Part shown: piece by piece, positions 59,031 to 64,000 of the stretch
Layout of the letters: each line of letters starts with the position of its first letter
Position numbering within the stretch: the stretch's first letter is position 1
Assembly (NCBI GenBank): GCA_014529385.2
Contig: CM043961.1
Coordinates: 12,276,478 to 12,340,477, forward strand
Length of the DNA stretch: 64,000 nucleotides
Direction: 5' to 3'
Origin: Adiantum capillus-veneris
Taxonomy: Eukaryota; Streptophyta; Polypodiopsida; Polypodiales; Pteridaceae
Made by a program: the position numbers and the translations under genes
Notes under the pieces: model-generated
The model's database searches: none
The model's input: only the letters and a program-made list of their open reading frames with translations
What the model was told of the DNA's origin: nothing

Positions 59031-59492
59031 GATGAAGATACTCTAGAAGCAGCTGCGTTACAGATCTACTACTTTCTGTAGAGGTGTGAAGGTGAGGCTG
59101 AGGGATCAATGGAGCATCAATGGAGAAGAGATATTTTGAGGTCTTTTGAGAGAAAGCGTTCTTAGATAGATGTAGCAATCTTGGAGAGTGTAAAGAGGAG
59201 AGAGAGAATGTCAACATGTTTTTTGAAAGACCACCTAGAAGCAGCTGCGTTACAGATCTATTACTTTTTGTAGAGGTGTGAAGGTGAGGCTGTGATGAAG
59301 ATACTCTAGAAGCAGCTGCGTTACAGATCTACTACTTTCTGTAGAGGTGTGAAGGTGAGGCTGAGGGATCAATGGAGCATCAATGGAGAAGAGATATTTT
59401 GAGGTCTTTTGAGAGAAAGCGTTCTTAGATAGATGTCGCAATCTTGGAGAGTGTAAAGAGGAGAGAGAGAATGTCAACATGTTTTTTGAAAG
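59031..59492. repeat. ~260-bp tandem duplication
   Basis: A ~200-bp unit from TGATGAAGATACTCTAGAAG to TTTTTTGAAAGACC occurs at 59031-59232 and 59291-59492, nearly identical. A 58-bp partial copy lies between. Near identity points to a recent event. Confidence 0.9.
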
Positions 59493-59767
59493 ACCCCCTT
59501 TTAGGAGGGGGATCAGTAGCCCCTAGAGAGAAAAAGTTTTACCCCAAATTTATGAAAAAAGGTTCAATTTTATTTATTTTCTCACTTTATTAATAAAGAA
59601 AAGACCCATCCACCTCAAGGCCTATAAGTTTGACCATTCACTTTTAGAACCTATCACACCCACCATTTCAACCCACATGGCAGTCCCCCATTTGCTCATT
59701 CCTTAATGTCATTTTTAATCCCATGGAAAATAAAGAGGCCCTCCTACACCCCATTCCCTTCCTAATG

Positions 59768-59934
<167 letters not shown>

Positions 59935-59936
<2 letters not shown>

Positions 59937-60506
59937 TTGCCTTTCTAGGAAAAGTCCCTTGAATCATTCTTTCCATATGAGGCAAGAGGCTCTCCCTCAT
60001 CATATTTGCGAATTCTTGCAAAGCCCATTACTGTGTGTCCATCTTGGCATTGGTTTGGTTTGATTAGTTTTGGCATTTTGGCCAATGATCTTTAGCACAT
60101 TATGCTTAGGGCTTTATGCTTTTGCACGATGAGTAGTAGGTTGTGTGGCCTCAAGGCCATAATGCTTGTAGGGTTTCTTGTTTTTGCAAATCATGTCGTT
60201 ATGTTGCTCAAACTTTGGCAGGATGCTTGGCCCATAAGGTGTGTTTGCAAATGTGTGTTCACTCAATTTTGTGTTTCCATAGCTTGAAATATTTTTGGGG
60301 TTATCTAATTGGTCAATTGAGAGTGTGTTTTGCATGGGCCTTGAGACTTAAAGCATTGGACGAGGTAGAGCATACTATAGGATCTGCAAAATACTGAATG
60401 GAAGAGCTAAAAAGCACTCTCTTTGACTAGGATTGTCACTTAGAGAGGGGTGTGTAGGAGATACGGTAGGAGCAAGGAGGAGATCCTAGTGTGTGAGTTG
60501 TAATGT

Positions 60507-60546
<40 letters not shown>

Positions 60547-60899
60547 ATGTTTCAACATCATCTCTTCAACTATTTATGACATAGAAGTGGTCACACAATC
60601 ATGCAATTTATATTGCCTTAAGAAATGACCCTTCACTATGCAACAATATGAATTTCCTTTGGCCCTCAAAGCATTTTTACTCTGCATCAGTACGTTGTGG
60701 CCGCAAAGAAGACGAGGTCATAGGAGGGGAATCACATGGCAATGTAGTAGGTCTAGGAGTGGTAGAACCATCTTAAACATTAGGTTTGGTAGGTGTAGGC
60801 ACTACCAAAGCCTCATCCACGGTAGAAGGCATATTTTCAATCATTAAACCCAATGTTTCTTTCAATTGATCCCACATTAATCCCATGTCTCAACACTCT
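59935..60899. other. No gene seen; (TG)n at 60504-60545
   Basis: Short open frames only. A TG run of about 20 units is the sole clear feature. Confidence 0.5.
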
Positions 60900-61590
60900 T
60901 AAGGCCAATGAAATGTGACAGGGAACAAATAATTATTCAAGACAAATACTCTTGCAGATAGTTTGGGTTGATGATTATGCCAAGAGAATAATTTTTTTCT
61001 AAACTTATCCAGTACCCAATCCTATCTTTGGTTGAAGGACACCTTGAACTCCGTTGGGATCCCCAACGGTCTAAAAACTTGACCTTCCACAATAGGCTTA
61101 CATCCAGCTTGAGAAACAATATCTAGGAAGCTTTCATTATATAATCTAAAGCCTATTTTTGCATGGTTAATAACAAAGCCATTGGTTAGGCGAAAGAGGT
61201 TTAATCATTCCCAAAACCTCTCAACAGAATGCTTATTATTTCTAACTAAAGAATTGGTGTCCTATGCAAACTATTGAAGACAAAGTTGATTACTAGATCC
61301 TGCTATAATGATTCCTAGCAAAAGACATTTCTCTAGGAAACCCTTGACTAGCCACCCCAAAGCATCAAAAGAAACAACATATAATAAAGGAGATAAAGGA
61401 CAAACCTCTTTGATGGATTTACATAGAGGAATGGCTTCAATTAAGGACCCATTAATTGAAATTCTAGCAATTGTATTTCCAAATAGTAAATGTACAAAAC
61501 TGATAAATTTCCTATCTAGACTCATGTCATGCAAAGTCTCAAGCAAAAAATCCCATTCAATTCTGTCATAAGCCTTGTCAAAATCAGTTT
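60900..61590 (-). pseudogene. LINE reverse transcriptase fragment
   Basis: Minus strand: DFDKAYDRIEWDFLLETL (RT domain 2), then ARISINGSLIEAIPLCKSI and CPLSPLLYVV (normally RQGxPLSPLLF), all typical of plant L1-type LINEs. After a frame change: RIGYWISLEKN/DWVLDKF-type text and SARVFVLNNYLFPV, the conserved segment after RT. The catalytic FADD block is not readable, so the copy is truncated or deleted. It starts directly at the 96-bp tandem repeat. Confidence 0.85.
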
Positions 61591-61593
61591 GAG

Positions 61594-61855
61594 TGAATAG
61601 GAGGCTTGGTGACTGCCCAACGCTCCCTATCGCTTGGTGTTGACTTGGTGTTAAAGTCATTACATGCGACAATGGAGTCATCACTGAGCGAATAGGAGGC
61701 TTGGTGACTGCCCAACACTCCCTATCGCTTGGTGTTGACCTTGGTGTTAAAGTCATTACATGCGATAGTGGAGTCAGCACCGAGAAAATAGGAGGCTTGG
61801 TGACTGCCCAATGCTCCCTATCGCTTGGTGCCGACCTTGGTAAATGGGAGTCAGC
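61594..61855. repeat. 96-bp tandem repeat, 2.7 copies
   Basis: GAATAGGAGGCTTGGTGACT-type starts lie at 61594, 61690 and 61786. Copies are about 95% alike. The array joins the LINE fragment to the LTR on its right. Confidence 0.9.
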
Positions 61856-62123
61856 CCAGTAAACATCCATAGATATCAAGTCAGGGACCGAGCTTGTCGG
61901 TCCTATAGGTGCTTGGGTGATCGCCGATCAAAGGTGCACCATATATCTCATTTGATACTATTTTTACTTTGACCTGCCACTGTGAGCCCCCATGTGTGAA
62001 TGGGTTAAACTCTTATAAAAGGTCTATTTTGACTTAAAATCCGGATTCTCTGAGGTGTAAGCTAAGAAGTGCTCTTGCTCCATCTCTGTCTCCTTCTCCT
62101 TCATGTGCTCACAGGTGTGTGTG

Positions 62124-62167
<44 letters not shown>

Positions 62168-62401
62168 GGCGACGCGATAAAGCATTGCAGTGACGGCGAC
62201 GCGATAGAGTGCGGCATCAACGGTAGCTCCTTCTTCTTCGCAGCACAAGATCCTTCACGATGGAAGCATTGAGCGGTGAGCGACACACCCCTGGCCCTTT
62301 GAGCTTGTTAGACTCTTCTAGTTGTGTGTTTGCAGCCTTTGGAGGCTCATACACAGTGCACATGCAAGTTCTCAGCTTCGATACGTACGGCAAAGCGTAC
62401 A
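61850..62401 (+). mobile_element. 5' LTR of a plus-strand gypsy element
   Basis: Inverted relative of the LTRs at 39469 and 51955 (shared GAGCTTGTCGGTCC, CTCTTGCTCCATCTC, microsatellite site and GGTAGCTCC). The right end CA at 62401 is firm because the primer site follows; the left end is approximate. GA run at 62131-62166. Confidence 0.8.
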
Positions 62402-62405
62402 TTTT

Positions 62406-62423
62406 TGGCACTGTTGCCGGGGA
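62406..62423 (+). other. tRNA-Asp-like primer binding site
   Basis: TGGCACTGTTGCCGGGGA, four bases from the LTR, like the 51933 site in the sister element. Confidence 0.85.
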
Positions 62424-63221
62424 TAGCTTTGTATTAAGCTCAAGGAGCACTCAATGTACCTTGAGAAGCCTTTCTTCCATCTGTTTTCTATGTTTTGCTG
62501 TGTTGTGTTGACTGTCAGTGAGTGTGCAGAGTACCGTGTTTGACAAAGTGTTAGTAGAGATAGTTAGCATTAATTAGTTGTATTTAGCTGTGTTAATTAA
62601 AAAGAGGCTAGACAAAATTTGTAGGAGGTCCTATGTGAGTGTGGGAGCTCGGTGCCCACGCGGCCACATTATCCTCACAAAAGTTTTTTTTGTTAAAAAA
62701 AAAAAACCGCTCGAGAATATTGAGACCAAAAGAAATTTGGAAATTAAATGTAAAAAAAACCTTATCCTGAAAGGAAGGATCGAGATCGAGATCATTCCCC
62801 AAGCCCAAGCCCACCAGGCCCATGCCCAGGCCTCAGTCCTCAGTCGTATGATATACTACTCATGCTACCTTATATATAAAGACTAGCATCTTAAGTAAAG
62901 GGAGGGTATGTGGGACAAGTTCCTCAAGTCCTCCACCATCCCCTTCACACTCACCCTTTGGGCTTATTAATTCTAGCCCTCTCCCTACCTAGGAAAGACT
63001 AGTTTTAAGATTTCGAGAGCTGTACGTAACCGAATCGGGGGCAGTAAAGCATGACCCATCCCTCTAGCCAAGATGCTCGTTTTGAGCTATCGTACGCCAT
63101 ATTCTGTGGCTCGGTTAAAAAAAGGGACCAAAAATATAAAAAATTGGGTTGTAAACATATAAAAAACTAGGTGAGCGGCCTTCATGGGCACTCACCAACA
63201 CCTCTAGAGTGTTAAGGTTAC
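62424..63221 (+). mobile_element. Gypsy leader
   Basis: Untranslated leader. 62750-63110 matches, in inverted orientation, the leader at 51360-51560 (CATTCCCCAAGCCCA, ACCCTTTGG, GAGCTATCG blocks), confirming one family. Confidence 0.7.
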
Positions 63222-64000
63222 ATGCACCTACGCTCTGATCATGTGCTAGAGGACAAGCACATCGAGAGTGTATCCATTTACGCGGACACTCATTATTCCT
63301 CTACCTTAAGCTCTAGGCTCTCAGCAGGAACCCAAGGTCGTACCACTCGGGACCCACATATTGCGTCTAGTGACTCTTCCTCTGACTACGACGTCATGGA
63401 GGGTTACCGGATGCCTAATCCTGATAGCTCAAGCACAGACATGCATGCCATGGGCCCACGGTCCAGACGAGCGTGCTTGGCCGCTTGAAGGAAACCTTTA
63501 GTAGAGCCTCTCGCTCCGAACATGGAGCTAATGATGTAAATGAGGGGGGTGGGAAAGTAAATTTTCCATTCATGACCAATGTAGACCCCATGCTCCTGGA
63601 GAATAAGCACGTGGATACTCCATTCACTGCACCTCCTGACTCTTCAGAGCTATTCCCCTCTGACGTTATACTACCTGATGGGAGAAGCCTTGCCGAAGTG
63701 CAAGAGGTTGAGCGGTATATTATTGCGGCTAGGGAAAAGGAAACCGAGAGCTTACGTAGGGCAGAGCAAAGGATAGATTTAAAAGAGAAAGGCCCTATGC
63801 CAACATCCATGCCAGGCGAGCAATTGAGTGCTCCTGAATTAGCGACCACTAAGGGTCAACCCATAGAGAGCCACATTGCATCTAGTTCAAAGGACACCCC
63901 TAGCACCTCAATCCTAGATGGAGCATTTCTAAACAAAAACTTGGAGTATGAAATACAAATGGAGACTCTAACCGACCTATACACATGTCACACCTATCAC
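63222..64000 (+). pseudogene. Gypsy gag-like frame, one frameshift, runs off the window
   Basis: MHLRSDHVLEDKHIESVSIY opens at 63222 and stays open to about 63488 in one frame. From 63428 to the window end (64000) another frame is open: GRLKETFSRASRSEHG, later LPDGRSLAEVQEVERYIIAA and an acidic, Ser/Thr-rich part. A single indel around 63430-63465 would join them. No zinc knuckle is reached. The place after an LTR and leader makes gag likely; the second frame has no start of its own near its beginning. Confidence 0.5.

Overview
The window is nuclear DNA from a land plant with a large, repeat-rich genome. This rests on plant-type LTR retrotransposons with tRNA-Asp-like and tRNA-iMet-like primer sites, CACTA (En/Spm) DNA transposons with a plant TNP2-type gene, GT-AG introns, long GA/CA microsatellites, and a plant NDR1/HIN1-like gene. 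The species cannot be fixed from the sequence; a fern or gymnosperm is only a guess. The only convincing intact host gene is the NHL/LEA-2 membrane protein at 32941-33720 (minus). Almost everything else is mobile or decayed mobile DNA.

Layout. 1-1897: the 5' end of a minus-strand LTR element (801-bp LTR, tRNA-Asp-like primer site, leader with perfect palindromes). 2.1-11.3 kb: a mosaic of retroelement debris (LINE endonuclease, coiled-coil and gag-like frames, a copia integrase piece, a 3' LTR). 11.4-15.8 kb: an LTR pair around unrecognised sequence. 17407-31829: a CACTA element (TSD TAT/TAT) whose second gene is split by a younger CACTA of the same family (24388-30542). The younger copy carries a captured fragment of a heavy-metal-associated (HIPP-like) gene. 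It also has a still-open, spliced 742-residue TNP2-like gene from which the catalytic core is missing. 32.9-33.7 kb: the NHL gene. 34-37.6 kb: decayed coding sequence ending in a divergent histone H3-like domain. 39469-52535: a minus-strand Ty3/gypsy element (near-matching TSD CTGAT/CTGAC) lacking most of gag and the reverse transcriptase, with a Ty1/copia element (42120-47783) inserted in it. 52.5-54.3 kb: a second copy of the H3-like segment, bracketed by inverted ~175-bp modules and direct ~400-bp repeats. 54.3-60.9 kb: decayed unknown frames, LTR-like repeats and a 125-bp CA tract. 60.9-64.0 kb: a LINE reverse-transcriptase fragment, a 96-bp tandem repeat, and the 5' end of a plus-strand gypsy element related to the 39-52 kb one.

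How the parts relate. The window records successive insertions: copia into gypsy, gypsy into the H3-associated repeat, CACTA into CACTA. Host gene pieces (HIPP-like, H3-like) sit inside repeats. Stop codons often match C-to-T (or G-to-A) changes at sites plants methylate, consistent with silenced DNA. The least expected item is the histone H3-like domain, present twice and apparently preceded by a charged coiled-coil region.
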